From: Salticus scenicus
Taxonomy: Eukaryota > Arthropoda > Arachnida > Araneae > Salticidae
Assembly: GCA_963930645.1 (NCBI GenBank)
Contig: OZ005653.1
Location: 215,826,684-215,890,683 of the forward strand
Direction: 5' to 3'
DNA: 64,000 bases
This document shows positions 35,560 to 46,600 of this stretch, one piece after another (the first letter of the stretch is position 1; every line of letters starts with the position of its first letter). A program made the position numbers and the translations under genes. Under the pieces are notes generated by a model. It had not been told where the DNA came from. It saw nothing but the letters and a program-made list of their open reading frames with translations, and did no database searches.

Positions 35560-36016
35560 GTGTGTATTAAATGAAACATTATTTGTTTATATTTAACACA
35601 ATTGTTACATATGTATATGCATATATATAGTGAACTAAATATAATTTTTTATGTTTGATAAACATAAAAACGGCTAACATTTACGGCTAACATTGTCATG
35701 CTAAAACGTATAATAAATCCTATGTGATTTATATATTATTGTAAATTTCAGTAAAGAAATATCTTATATTAATTGAATTTATCGTCTGACTTTGAAAACA
35801 TAAACCATAAAAATTATGTAATCTTCTTTTAAAATAAATTAAAATTTGTTTAATTTTGTATATCACCAATATATATATATATATATATATATATTCTAAA
35901 TATCCTTGCATAAAGAGGTAAGAAACCCACGTATCGGCAAAGAAGTAAACTGCATATAAAATGCATATACGATCTAGCATTTATGAGTAACTTTATGTCA
36001 TCTTAGTCAAACGTAC
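34803..36016. other. Non-coding stretch with TA/TG microsatellites
   Basis: A TA then TG run lies at 35506-35565 and a TA run at 35868-35893. No gene was recognised. Confidence 0.5.
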
Positions 36017-36095
36017 CTCTCGTAGACATTTGTAACACTAGTGCTGAGGCGCTCTGTATATTATTTTTGATAAAGTCTCCATAGAAGTGCCACAT
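36017..36095 (-). CDS. Candidate short coding exon with strong splice donor
   Basis: The minus strand reads MWHFYGDFIKNNIQSASA, then LVLQMSTR, followed by G|GTACGT, a strong donor. The frame extends upstream to a CAG at about 36119, after which a stop closes it, so it is either a first exon starting at this ATG or an internal exon with acceptor GTAGCAG. The composition is better than local noise but the piece is only 26 codons. I cannot name the protein. Confidence 0.25.
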
Positions 36096-36495
36096 TTTCA
36101 AATATTTAAGTTTGATCTGCTACGTTATTCGACATGAGCTGTCTAAACGCACTGCTACCAAAACCACTATCAACTCATAAATCGATTCATAAACATTATA
36201 ATAATTTTTGTAATGACATTAACTTCCTGTAGATTTAACATTTTTGTGTCAAAATGGGAGATTTATACTAAAAGCAAAGCATATGATTGTGGCATTTTAT
36301 ATAAAATCTCTATTTATGAGCGGTCTGTCTGCTTTTCACAAATCTTTAATCCTATGGGTATCTTTAGCGTGTAAAACTATTTCTAGGTATATATTAAATT
36401 TTATCAAGCTTCAAATACCTTAAAACAAATTATAGATATAGGAAACAAATGGTTGCCGTAGAAGGCAATGCATGCATAGCCTTTTCTGTGTCTCA

Positions 36496-36535
<40 letters not shown>

Positions 36536-37386
36536 TATGTACTATATATATATTTATAAATATAAAATAAAACAAATGCTACGCAAATTATTTTCTATGC
36601 ATTTGTATTTCCGACACTGCCGGCAAATAATTAATCAAAATTTTACCAAAAGTTAAAACTCTGCATTCCTTAATTAAATATTTATTTTATTTTTAAAAAT
36701 GTTAAAATATTAAAAACACATCTTTTGTTAAATCGTTGAGAGAAAGTTTTCTGCTTAAATATTTCTTAAATACATTGTTACTAATTTCTTTTTTTTTTAT
36801 TACTTTATGTCAAATACACATTCTCGTAATTAAATATGAACATCCTATTTTAAAGATTAAGAAATTCCATTAAAGATAACAATGCTTGCAGACGTTGATA
36901 GAGATAAATGTAAAATATTGGTTGTGTGGATAAAATAAGTAGAGCATCAAAAGAAAAATAAATAAATTCTTTTAAGTTGAACGTAAATTAGATATTTCAT
37001 AACAAAAATAATTTACGCATGTTTTTATGCTACTTATAATAATGTAAGGAGATAATAACTTAATCTTTAAATTATTCTATATAGATTTTCCCGTAAGTAT
37101 AGAAGGAGGAAGAATTATTTATTTATTATTTATTATTTTACTTTATGAATATTCAGCATTGGACAATTTTTATAATATTTAAAGATTTAATGTTACATTT
37201 TCAATTGGAAGACTTCAATTTTTTGTTCCTGCATGAACGCTATTTCATTCTCTTCTTTAATCCCTATGAATATTTTATATATTTTAGTTTAGATTTTTTT
37301 TCTACAAAATTTAAATGCGCAAAATAATATAAAGTTTGGAGTTACCTTACATTTATAAGAAAGAAAGGAATAAAAAAAAATAATAC

Positions 37387-37420
<34 letters not shown>

Positions 37421-38419
37421 CGTACTTAAATGTACGACATGCATGATTTTGACTAAGTGTTATGTTTTAAAGAATGATAGTTTATATAAATTATAATTAA
37501 AAAAAAAAAAAAACTTCATCTAACTTTCCTATTTATTATTTTAAAAAAGAAAGATGATTAAGTGATAAATAAATAATATATATATATATATATTATTATT
37601 ATCAAATAAAGTGAAAAACATTTTTTACTTTTATTCAATTAAAAGGGTTGAAACAAATAAATTTATCAATTCATATAAAATATCTCACAAAGAGAGCAAT
37701 GGACTGCAAAAACTATAACTTTTTTAAATATGAATAAATCTATTTGTCTATTTCAACAATAACTCATAATGTAAATAAATTCTTATCTGCAAATATTCAT
37801 TAATATGTCTTTAAAAGTATTTTACATAGGCAAAATTTAAATTATAAAAATTGCCATATTTCAAAATGCTACAGGTGAAAAGTGTTTAAACACATAGATT
37901 CGCATAACTCTTCCATAATAATCATCTGAGAAAAATAAATTTATACACATATAAATGTACATTCCCAATAACTGCATATAGAGTAACCATGTTTCTTACG
38001 CCTAGCAGTGAGGACGAGTCGAAAATCATGGAGCGTTTCCAAGTTGACCAAAAGGATTCAATTTAGTAAACATCCAGTCATTCGGTACTCCCCTATCGCT
38101 TATTTTCTATCAACGAAAAGCTTGTCTCCCCTATTTTACTAGTGGGCTCGTTGAATCCGCACTTGCGCAGAGGCTTCCATGGTCGCAAGAAATGTTAGTT
38201 AAAGGGTACTGAACTAGTTTCAGATATAAATAAAGTATATTGTGTTATCTACAGCTTATACAACACTATTATAATTAAATTAAAATGAAAAGTAGATTTA
38301 GTAGTATAAATTTAGTAGTAGATGGATTTTTATTGATTTCAAAGGCCGCCGTAACTTTAATAGTGCAGTAAAATAAGAAAAAATAGGGAGAAAAAATTAT
38401 AAAGTTTAAATGATTAGGA
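36096..38419. other. Non-coding stretch
   Basis: An AAT run lies at 36498-36532, an A-run at 37391-37418 and a TA run near 37578-37594. No gene was recognised. Confidence 0.5.
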
Positions 38420-38700
38420 TAATACTTATGAGAGGTCTAATAATGAAAAACAGAAAAACTTCCCCACCCTAGGAGGGAATTTAATCCTTCCCCCTTCACA
38501 CCCGAAATAAAATCATGTAATTCATTGAAATAAAGAAGAAAATACGGAATTTAATTGCAGAGTTTTCGAATTGTGGTATATAGTTCCTGAGAGGTGATAG
38601 TGAAAACAAAAAAGTTTCCTACCCTGGAGTAGGAGCTTACACCCCCCTCCCTCCCTAATCCTTTTTTAAAGTCAAATGTACGATAAAAAATTCAAGTAAA
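38420..38700. repeat. Diverged tandem duplication with C-rich blocks
   Basis: Two units about 170 bp apart each contain GAGAGGT, an ACAGAAAAACTTCC or CAAAAAAGTTTCC block, CCTAGGAGGGA or CCTGGAGTAGGAG, and a run of C-rich sequence. The strand-asymmetric C blocks stand out against the AT background. Confidence 0.5.
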
Positions 38701-38996
38701 TAATCTCATCTATAATGTTCATTTAGGGTCAGAATTCTTGTTTTAATTAAAAGCATAAGAGATAACATAAAAAAAAAGCACAACAAGGGCGAGTTTTTCA
38801 CTGCTTTTATTTGGGTACCGCAGCCACTGCACTAAGACAAGGGCTGACGTCAAGTTTACTTTATGACATTTTTTAGCATTGCGTGAACAAGCTTACTCTG
38901 GAAAGCTTTTGCTTTGTGCTTTAATATATAAGACTGAAAATATTTTATTTAATTGAAAACAATTTAAGGGTAAAATTGTAAGATTTTTTTTATTTA

Positions 38997-39039
<43 letters not shown>

Positions 39040-39043
<4 letters not shown>

Positions 39044-39170
39044 GGGTTATTTAAAGAGATTAATTTTATTGAGGGCGATCTAAAACAATTAATTATAAAG
39101 AAAATTACGAAATGGGAAATAAATATGTTTGGAAATTAAGTAGGTTTATCACTGATCCTAATATATGCGG
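39040..39170. repeat. Dispersed repeat, partial copy 1
   Basis: Shares TTAGGGTTATTTAAAGA, the GGAGAATT/GGGCGATC region and TTTATCACTGATCCTAATAT with 41900-42005. It follows an ATT microsatellite (39001-39043). Confidence 0.5.
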
Positions 39171-39499
39171 GGGGATTTAACGATGATGGGACAAAGTTTG
39201 AGAGGAGATGGGACACATTATTAAGACTCAGAACTCCATAGGAACCCATGTCCCCAAACGCCATTTTAACCCTATACGGACCATCTGTTTTCTGTGTTTT
39301 TACCAGTAGGCTCCGCCTACTGCCGTTTCTCCTTAATGGTGTATTTTTTATCAGATTGTTTATCATGCAAAAAACGATACATAATAAAAAAAAATAATAA
39401 TAATAAAAATCCGAATAATGCCCATTGTTTGAATAAATATTAATATTGTGAAAGTTTTTCAGATATAGTGTAACTGTAACACACAGAATTTAAAAGTTA

Positions 39500-40541
39500 C
39501 AACGTGGGTGGAGTTTAAAATATGCATATTTCTACGGTCATGGAACAAAAAATAAGGGGTTGAACAGTTTACTAAAAGATACACCTTTTGTATAGGCATA
39601 CCACAAAAAGTTAAATATGAAATCCAAAACATTGTGCAAAAAACGAAAGTAAAAACGCATAAAAACAAATAGTAAAAACAAAGTGCTTCTTTCCACAATA
39701 AGTGTTCCAAATTGCTCCCACCAGCCGTAGTGCATGCTTGTTAGCTTCGAAGTGCAGATTGGCGAAAAGATCCAAAAATGCCAGGTGTTTCGCGCACTTC
39801 TGGACAGTCGCAATGGAGAGTCGAGCAACGAGGTCTTCTGGTGAATCAATAGGAGTCTCGATGGCATTCAGTTGCCCCCAAAAAAGAAAATCGGTGTTCG
39901 ATAAATCTGGCGAACGGGGTGGTCACCGGACTGGCCAACTGTGTCCAATCCATCGCCCTGCAAAACTGGCATCCAGGTAATTGCGCACTTCCGTATCGAA
40001 AATTGCTGGCACACCATCATGTTGAAACCAAATTTGGTTGCACGCGACAACTGGAACATCTTGCAGCAATCTGGCAACACCTGTTTTAGAAGAATAGCAT
40101 AACGGGAGCCTTTGAGCGGCCGTGGTAAAATATATGAGACTATGAGGTAATCGTTCACAATACCTCGCCAAACATTAACAGGGAAACGTTTTTGGAATGA
40201 ATGTGGGCGTATAGCATGTGGATTTTCTGTTGCCCACAGATGAGTATTGTGCACATTGAAAGCGCTTTCCCGTGTAAAAAATGCCTCATATGAGAACAGA
40301 GCAAAAGTTGGAAAATCCTGCTGCAACGCACACTGTTCGGTATTTCGCTTTGGTCGTTTATATTGCTAATGTTTTTGCTGAAAAGGCAGCTCTGGTGCAC
40401 ATTTTGGAACTAACTTTTTTTTCGAAATTCCGTGAGCGTATCTTGTGTATCGTCTGTATACAAAAATTCGATGCATTCCGTTCATCCGTTTGCGCTGTAG
40501 GAAGCTGTTTACAGGGGAAGTTTAATTATAACCACCCTGCA
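39500..40541 (-). pseudogene. DDE-type transposase (IS630/Tc1-related), decayed
   Basis: Minus-strand frames read QDFPTFALFSYEAFFTRESA, then NVHNTHLWATENPHAIRP and FQKRFPVNVWRGIVNDYLI. Another frame reads NQIWFQHDGVPAIFDTEV and LDASFAGRWIGHSWPVR, and a last frame ends near 39700 with a GGWEQFGTLIVE-like tail. These are the blocks of a common arthropod transposase with ENPH, FQHDGAPAHF and RWIGRGGP motifs. The first Asp (usually SDEA) reads SYEA, so a catalytic residue is lost. The N-terminal DNA-binding half is missing. One terminus may be the CAGGGTGGTTATA at 40541. Confidence 0.8.
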
Positions 40542-40588
40542 TATATATGTATATATATATATATGTGTGTGTGTGCAGGGTGGTTATA
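40527..40588. repeat. Perfect 15-bp palindrome arms around a TA/TG microsatellite
   Basis: TATAACCACCCTGCA (40527-40541) and its exact reverse complement (40574-40588) flank 32 bases of TA and TG repeats. CAGGGTGGTTATA looks like a DNA-transposon terminus, so two elements, or two halves of one, may meet here head to head. Confidence 0.85.
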
Positions 40589-40779
40589 GATATGGTGGAT
40601 ATGTTGGATTGGTGTCGTCAGAGCATAGTGCAGGGTTTCCGTAGAGGTTTAGTAAAAAATATGACGTACCAATTCGTGAATCAGTTTAAAAGGATTACTG
40701 AGCTGAAAATGTTGTCAGAAAGAAAGTATGGTTTAGAGAGTTTTTTTCATGAGTTTTTTTCATTTGGTCTTGACAGGTG
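40576..40779 (+). CDS. Candidate coding segment ending at a splice donor
   Basis: After a TGTGTGTGTGTGCAG acceptor-like site the frame reads VVIDMVDMLDWCRQSIVQGF and on to KYGLESFFHEFFSFGLDR, then a GACAG|GTGAGG donor-like site. About 67 codons have mixed composition with no repeats. It overlaps the transposon-terminus palindrome, so part may be element-derived. Family unknown; coincidence is quite possible. Confidence 0.22.
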
Positions 40780-41036
40780 AGGGGAACGTTGCATCCGTAG
40801 AACTAGTTTAACCCTGCAGTCCATGTTGTAAGCCATGTCGCCTGTCTCCATATTAATTTTAATTTTAATTTCGCTCTGTTTCGTTTTTAGTTCTGGTCTA
40901 TGTTAAAGATGTTTTTCATACTCTATTTGTTTTAGTTTGTTTATTAATTTCGTTAAGTTTTTGTTGACTTGTTTTATTCTTGAATTTTACATTTAAATAT
41001 GATTTTACAGTTGGTTTTGCTTTTCAATTGGATGTT

Positions 41037-41038
<2 letters not shown>

Positions 41039-41117
<79 letters not shown>

Positions 41118-41174
41118 TATATATATATATATATTATATATATCTATATCTATATATATATCTCTCTCTCTCAC

Positions 41175-41217
<43 letters not shown>
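41039..41217. repeat. Long compound (TA)n microsatellite
   Basis: TA runs are broken by a TCTC block at 41161-41173. The 84-codon frame through it is an alternating Tyr/Ile artefact. Confidence 0.97.
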
Positions 41218-41218
<1 letters not shown>

Positions 41219-41469
41219 ATCTGCAAATGGAATTTAACGATAATTGTCTATAGTACATTTTTTATCTACTAATGATGATTTCTTTAAACTTCTTCAATAT
41301 TTTTACATTGTGGTTACATACTTCTGTTATGAGAAAAATAATGTCAAAATGTCTGTCTATCTGTCTCTGTCAATTTATCTGCCTGTCCACATATGTATAC
41401 ATATATAGATGGTTGTACATGGATAATGTTATATAAAATAGAAGATAAAAAGGAGAATCTTTCTTTAGA

Positions 41470-41999
41470 ACGTTTTTTCGTATATAAGATAAAAGGCAAT
41501 TTAAGAAGATTAAGTTCCTTCAAACATTCAAAAACATATTTTAAGCCTATATTTTAAAATGTTAATTAAACAATTCTGCATGAATTTAAATATGCAATTC
41601 GGTATTTAATGAAATATTTAATTCTACATAAATTTAATTTTATGTTAAAAAATAAATAAAAGAGTTGAAATAAAATGCACTACTTATATGAATAAAATTA
41701 TATAATGAAATAAAGAAGCAATTTGAAAATTAAACGCCTCGAGTAAAATAGCAAAGCATTAAGAATTTCCTAATTACAGGAATCGTTGGTGACAGAACAG
41801 CATTTCCATCTGCTAATTCAATTAATTCTTAATGATAATATTTTCTTTAATTAAGAGAAACGTTTCAATAAAACGAAAGAAATGGATTTTTCATCTTATT
41901 AGGGTTTTCTATAAAGAATTAATGTTACTGAGGAGAATTTGGAAGAAATAAATTAATCACAAATTACAAAGTGGGATATAAATAGCTTTATCACTCATC

Positions 42000-42010
<11 letters not shown>
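41470..42010. repeat. Dispersed repeat, copy 2
   Basis: Collinear with 51090-51590. Shared blocks are TCCTAATTACAGGAAT, GACAGAACAG, TCAATTAATTCTTAATSA, ATTTTCTTTAATTAAGAG and AATAAAACGAAAGAAATG. Its end is also shared with 39040-39170. No coding frame. Confidence 0.65.
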
Positions 42011-42033
<23 letters not shown>

Positions 42034-42229
42034 CATAAAAATAAATACATGCATGAGTGTTTTTAAATATCATGCATTACAACTAATAATTAATATTTTT
42101 CTAGTTATAAAGGTCATATGTTTTTTCTTTTTTTATGAATTTAAATTAAAAAGTTTTATGTATTTTCAAGAATATTCCTTAATAAGAAGAAGTAAGTTAT
42201 GTCTCTTCTTCTCTGTTCTATTAATGATC

Positions 42230-42337
42230 AATTCTTTAACCTTCTAGAATATTATGAAATTTTAGTTACATTTGTTATGCTTACTGTTTTTGATATATGA
42301 TTTTGATATATTATCACTCTCTTTTCTATATATTACT

Positions 42338-42378
<41 letters not shown>

Positions 42379-42490
42379 CGCTATAACCAAAAATAAGTAA
42401 TTTTTAACTAAATTAAATAACATGTGAAGACTATATTACAGATATAAATTTTAGTCGCATTAATTACGCTTACTGTTATATGATATATGT
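42230..42490. repeat. Tandem-repeat (satellite-like) array, left part
   Basis: Units of about 170-190 bp share TTTAGTTACATTTGTTATGC, TTACTGTTTTTGATATATG, GTAATTTTTAACTAAATTAA and ATTAATTACGCTTACTGTTA. The array resumes at 49295 on the far side of retrotransposon 2, so it was one array before the insertion. Confidence 0.75.
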
Positions 42491-42495
42491 CTTTG
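42491..42495. repeat. Target-site duplication of retrotransposon 2, left copy (CTTTG)
   Basis: CTTTG abuts the left LTR and repeats at 49290-49294 after the right LTR. The related array unit near 49588-49592 reads GACTTTGAATTATTATC uninterrupted, an empty-site equivalent. Confidence 0.9.
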
Positions 42496-42801
42496 AGTAA
42501 AATTCGGATCCTGGTCTCTGCTTGATTGGAGACACCGACACATTAAAATTAAATTAATTCAGTCGTAGCTTTGGAATAAAAACACATCGTACTTAAAGAC
42601 GAAAACATTTAATAAGACATTACTAAATAAAAAAAAAACGCACAAAACATAGATAAACATTTAAAACATAAATAAATAAAAATCTTCTCGAATGACTAGA
42701 AACATGCCATTTTCTCGTTCCATCCAACTCCGTTCTCTTCTTTGCCTGTTGCCACTCATTTCCTATCTAAATACCACTTCATGATGTCATGGAACTTTAC
42801 T
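42496..42801 (-). repeat. 3' LTR of retrotransposon 2 (306 bp)
   Basis: Runs from AGTAAAATTCGGATCC to GGAACTTTACT in plus orientation, with a 6-bp inverted end AGTAAA/TTTACT. Compared with the other LTR it has three fewer A bases in an A-run, lacks two bases at CTCTTC, and has two substitutions. It contains no TG...CA ends. Confidence 0.95.
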
Positions 42802-42813
42802 CGTCCCTCTTTG
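42802..42813 (-). promoter_or_regulatory. Polypurine tract of retrotransposon 2
   Basis: The minus strand reads CAAAGAGGGACG directly before the LTR start AGTAAAG. It is the purine-rich primer site for plus-strand synthesis. Confidence 0.65.
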
Positions 42814-43265
42814 AGCTCATACGTCACAGGAGTGACTATGATGCTACCAAACTTAGATACTGTTTGATGATATAGAGAGTTTCTACACAAATGTTCACAT
42901 TCATGATAATGCTGAATAGTTTTTGATATAATACTAAGAGTTTCTAAGAAAATGTTCATAAAATAAATGTTCATATATGTAAATCCTAAAAGTTTATATC
43001 AAGAGTTTATTAAAAAAAATGCATATATCATAAAATCTTTAGGAAGAGCTTTTGCATATGCCCAAAGAAGAAAATAAAATGAAACAAACAATGAAATACA
43101 TAGTATATTCAGCAATAAACAACAACAATAATACAAACAAATAATAGATCTAACATTAAATATCTTACAAACAACCCTTATAATATGTACATGAATTATA
43201 TAGTATATCACGAGGTAAATTAAATTTGAATAATTAGATATAACTGAAATACTATTAAAAATATT

Positions 43266-43530
43266 TTAAGGAAGTCTAGATAAAGAATCGGCATTGCCAT
43301 GATTTTTCCCCTTCCTATACGTAATTTTTAGATTATATCTTTGCAAAGCTAAAACCCAACGTGCTAACTTTGCACCGTGTGGCATTGTTTGGGTTAGAAA
43401 AGTCAGAGGATTGTGATCGGAAATTACTTCGACTTCTGCACCGAAGAGCCAAGTATCAAACTTTCGTAGAGCAGTCAGCACACTGTAAGCCTCTCGTTCG
43501 ATCGTTGACCATCTGACTTGGCACGGAGAA
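43266..43530 (-). pseudogene. RNase H C-terminal part of retrotransposon 2
   Basis: Reads RWSTIEREAYSVLTALRKFD, then VISDHNPLTFLTQTMPHGAK and a final GNADSLSRLP before the stop. It carries the Glu and the second Asp of the RNase H site. It is one base out of frame with the polyprotein that carries DASSKAIGACL; the shift lies near the AAAAACTTTC run around 43525-43535. Its end aligns with ADALSRIHE in element 1. Confidence 0.9.
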
Positions 43531-46210
43531 AGTTTTTACTAAAGAAAGCAATCGGATGTTCTTTGCCAGAATCGTCCGACTGAGATAAACATGCTCCTAT
43601 AGCTTTGCTCGAAGCATCAGAGTACAATTTGAATGGCTTTGCTATATTAGGTGTATATAGATATGGCATATTCATTAAATGGTGTTTCAATTTTTGAAAG
43701 GCTGTTTCTTGGTCATCAGACCAGGGAATTTCATTAGGTACGCTTTTCTTTGTTAATTCAGTCAAGGGAAGAATTTCTAAAGCAAAATTTGGAATGTATT
43801 CCTGGTAATAATTAGCCAAACCAATTACACTACGAAGTTCTTTTTTGGTGATAGGCCTGCAAATTTTTCTTATAGCTTCGGTTTTTTCGGGATCGGGTGT
43901 ATGTCTTCCTGATCCAATAATATGGCCTAAAAATTTCACTTCATTCTTTCCGAAATCGCATTTCTTTAAATTAACTGTAAGACCAACTTCTTGGAATGTT
44001 TTGAGAACTGCTTTCAAATGTGTTATATGTTCACTCCAAGTGGTAGAGAATACTGCAACATCGTCGATATAGGAACGACAATAATCTTTATGACACTCTA
44101 AAACTTTGTCTATAGATTTTTGAAATGCACTACCAGCGTTCTTCATACGAAATGGCATGACATTCCATTGGAAATGCCCTGAGTGGGTAGTAAAAGCAGT
44201 ATAATGCTTGCTGTCTTCTTTCATAGGTATTTGCCAGTACCCTTTCGTGAGATCTAGAACAGAAATAAACTGCGAATTACCAATCAAGTAAATAAGATCA
44301 TTGGCAATCTTCATGGGGTATGCATCTGGGATGGTATAGCTGTTCAATAAACGAAAATCAACACATAACCTAACAGTTCCATCCTTTTTGGCAACGCAAA
44401 CTACAGGATAAGCCCATTCGCTGTTACTATGTTCGATTAGTCCAAGTGTAAGTAATTCTTGAATCTGTCGATCCACTTCTTTTTGCATAACTATCGGTAT
44501 TCTATATTGACGTAGTATTTTAGGACAGCAATCTCTAGTAACGCGGACACTGTGTCCTTCTACTTTAGCTATTCCGGGTTTAGTGCTGAAAACATTATTA
44601 TATTTGCATATTACATTTTTCAAATCATTTTTCTTTTCAAAATTTAAATCTAAACTATCAATATGATCCGCTATTTCTTTAGGGGTTAAGCATCCATTTC
44701 CGAATGGTGCATAATGAATATCACCAAAATCTTTATCTTCATCAAATATTAGGCCAACATGGTCAATTCGAGCAACGTATGGTCTGAGTTTATTAAAATG
44801 CAGTTCTCTTCTGGACCCATTCTCTAATTCAACTAAGGCTGAATGTGGTCTAATGATTTCAACGACAGTAGCTGGGCCAATCCGAGTTTTAAGTAATATA
44901 TGCGAAGATGAAGGAACTAGTATTAGTACTTTATCACCAACATTAAACTGTTTATCTCTTGCTCTCAAATTATAATGCGAAGTATATCTTTCTTGAGAAT
45001 CCTGAGCATATTCTGATGCAATTTCATGTGCTTTTCTTAGTTTCTCAACTAGTTCTGATATATATTTTTCAACTGATGCGGAAGCTGAAGTGGGAATTTT
45101 CCTCTCACCAGTCCATACGCCTTTCAATAGTGACAATGGTCCAGGAGGCAAACGCCCATAAACTAACTGAAACGGAGAAACACCTGTCATACTATGAGGA
45201 ACTTCTTTGTAAGCAAAAAGTAGATATGGAAGATGCAAATCCCAGTTAGATCCATATTCCTGTATATTTTTATTTAACATATCTTTCAATGTTCGATTCC
45301 AACGTTCCACTGCACCCATACTTTCTGCATGACCTGGCGTTGCAAACCTCGGAGAAACTCCAAGAAGTTCCACAAATGCTTCACTTAATTTAGCAGTAAA
45401 ATTAGTACCTTGGTCTGTACATATTACTTTGGGGAACCCTGTCTGTGTAAATATTCTCATCAGATTATTGCAAGTTGTTTTAGCATTGATGTTAGTCACG
45501 GGAATAGCTTCAGCCCATCTAGTATATAAGTCAACTGCACAAATCACATATTTATGTCCTCTTCGAGACGGGGGTTCTAAAGGTCCAATACAGTCCAAAC
45601 TCCAGACTTCAAATGGAATTTCTGGCCTAACAATGGGTTGTATCGGTATACGATCCCTATAGGAAACTGTTCTGCGTAATTGGCAGGTTTTGCAACTTTC
45701 ACAAAAATTTTTAACGTCTTCTTTGAGACTTGGCCAATAAAATGAATATTTTATTCTCTGCTTTGTTTTCTGTTCACCTAGATGACCAGCCAATGATATT
45801 TCGTGTGCCATCCTAAGAACTTCTTTTCTTTTGCATTTGGGCAGAACTACTTGATCAACATTCTCTCCACATAAACATTCTGAATGGACAAGAGCTCCAT
45901 TACTAATTTTAAATGAATTCTTCCCATTTTCGGCATAAGACCAGGATTTCTTTAAATCTTCCTCATCTAATTGTAATTTTATAAAATCTTCTTTATTTCC
46001 ATTGCTTTCATCATTGGTAATCTCAGCATTAAGTTGAAGAGACGTTGAGATGTTTTTCTTTTCATCATGTTCTTCCTGATTTTCTTTTTTAATGCTCTCA
46101 TTTAATTTTGCAAGTACATGATTCATACATCCATTTAATTCTACATTCACCATTAAAACTTCATAAGCAGTTGAACAAATTAGCATATCATTCACAAGTT
46201 TCTTCGACAC
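43475..46210 (-). CDS. Integrase-reverse transcriptase polyprotein of retrotransposon 2
   Basis: A 911-codon frame. In order: HHCC zinc domain (about residues 134-176, HEISLAGHL...CKTC); DDE integrase core with Asp about 206 (WSLDCIG), Asp about 266 (CTDQGTNF) and Glu about 302 (GAVERWN), D-E spacing 35; an integrase tail (IGPATVVEIIRPHSALVELE...KLRPYV); reverse transcriptase from about 560 (SEWAYPVVCVAKKDGTVRL) with catalytic YIDD at about 714; and the start of RNase H (YSDASSKAIGACLSQSDDSG, about 864). Integrase copies DNA into the host genome and reverse transcriptase makes it. Here integrase comes first, the reverse of ordinary Ty3/gypsy. The frame opens upstream of the listed ATG, through a TAA at 46283-46285 into protease, and ends by a frameshift in RNase H. 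Confidence 0.93.
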   Translation of the reverse strand: MSKKLVNDMLICSTAYEVLMVNVELNGCMNHVLAKLNESIKKENQEEHDEKKNISTSLQLNAEITNDESNGNKEDFIKLQLDEEDLKKSWSYAENGKNSFKISNGALVHSECLCGENVDQVVLPKCKRKEVLRMAHEISLAGHLGEQKTKQRIKYSFYWPSLKEDVKNFCESCKTCQLRRTVSYRDRIPIQPIVRPEIPFEVWSLDCIGPLEPPSRRGHKYVICAVDLYTRWAEAIPVTNINAKTTCNNLMRIFTQTGFPKVICTDQGTNFTAKLSEAFVELLGVSPRFATPGHAESMGAVERWNRTLKDMLNKNIQEYGSNWDLHLPYLLFAYKEVPHSMTGVSPFQLVYGRLPPGPLSLLKGVWTGERKIPTSASASVEKYISELVEKLRKAHEIASEYAQDSQERYTSHYNLRARDKQFNVGDKVLILVPSSSHILLKTRIGPATVVEIIRPHSALVELENGSRRELHFNKLRPYVARIDHVGLIFDEDKDFGDIHYAPFGNGCLTPKEIADHIDSLDLNFEKKNDLKNVICKYNNVFSTKPGIAKVEGHSVRVTRDCCPKILRQYRIPIVMQKEVDRQIQELLTLGLIEHSNSEWAYPVVCVAKKDGTVRLCVDFRLLNSYTIPDAYPMKIANDLIYLIGNSQFISVLDLTKGYWQIPMKEDSKHYTAFTTHSGHFQWNVMPFRMKNAGSAFQKSIDKVLECHKDYCRSYIDDVAVFSTTWSEHITHLKAVLKTFQEVGLTVNLKKCDFGKNEVKFLGHIIGSGRHTPDPEKTEAIRKICRPITKKELRSVIGLANYYQEYIPNFALEILPLTELTKKSVPNEIPWSDDQETAFQKLKHHLMNMPYLYTPNIAKPFKLYSDASSKAIGACLSQSDDSGKEHPIAFFSKNFLRAKSDGQRSNERLTVC

Positions 46211-46282
46211 TGCACAAGTTACAGGTACATTGCCGTGTTTCCCATCATCTATCTTTAGGTCAAAAATCTTTAGAGCAGCTAC

Positions 46283-46600
46283 TTATTTTTCACCGAAAGC
46301 CGAAATAATTTGGATTGTTCCATCCCCTTCTCCAAAGTCGGTATCGACGAAATCTGCACGTAAGACTGAAATTTGTGCTCCAGTATCCACTACTGCCTTC
46401 AAAACTTTTTCTTTACATGTGATATTAACGTATTTCAAATGATTAATTCCATCTTTAATCGGCATAGAGGTTGACACAGGAATTGACACCTTAGCAGTTA
46501 CAACTTCGTTCGTTGTCTTTGGCTTAACGTCTTTGGCTTCAACCACATTACTTACGGCATTACGAATTGATGTTTTCTTGGAATTCTTGGAACAAAACCC
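46283..46600 (-). pseudogene. Protease of retrotransposon 2
   Basis: Contains the aspartic-protease signature AVVDTGAQISVLRADF, with the catalytic Asp near 46385, then IIQIISAFGEK-like sequence ending in TAA at 46283-46285. The same frame continues after that stop (VAALKIFDLKIDDGKHG) into the integrase polyprotein, so the stop is a single nonsense change. It lies in the +1 frame relative to gag; the switch falls within the zinc knuckle. Confidence 0.88.

Noticed and set aside
40999..41253. 84-codon open frame of alternating Ile and Tyr
   Set aside because: Pure artefact of a TA microsatellite.
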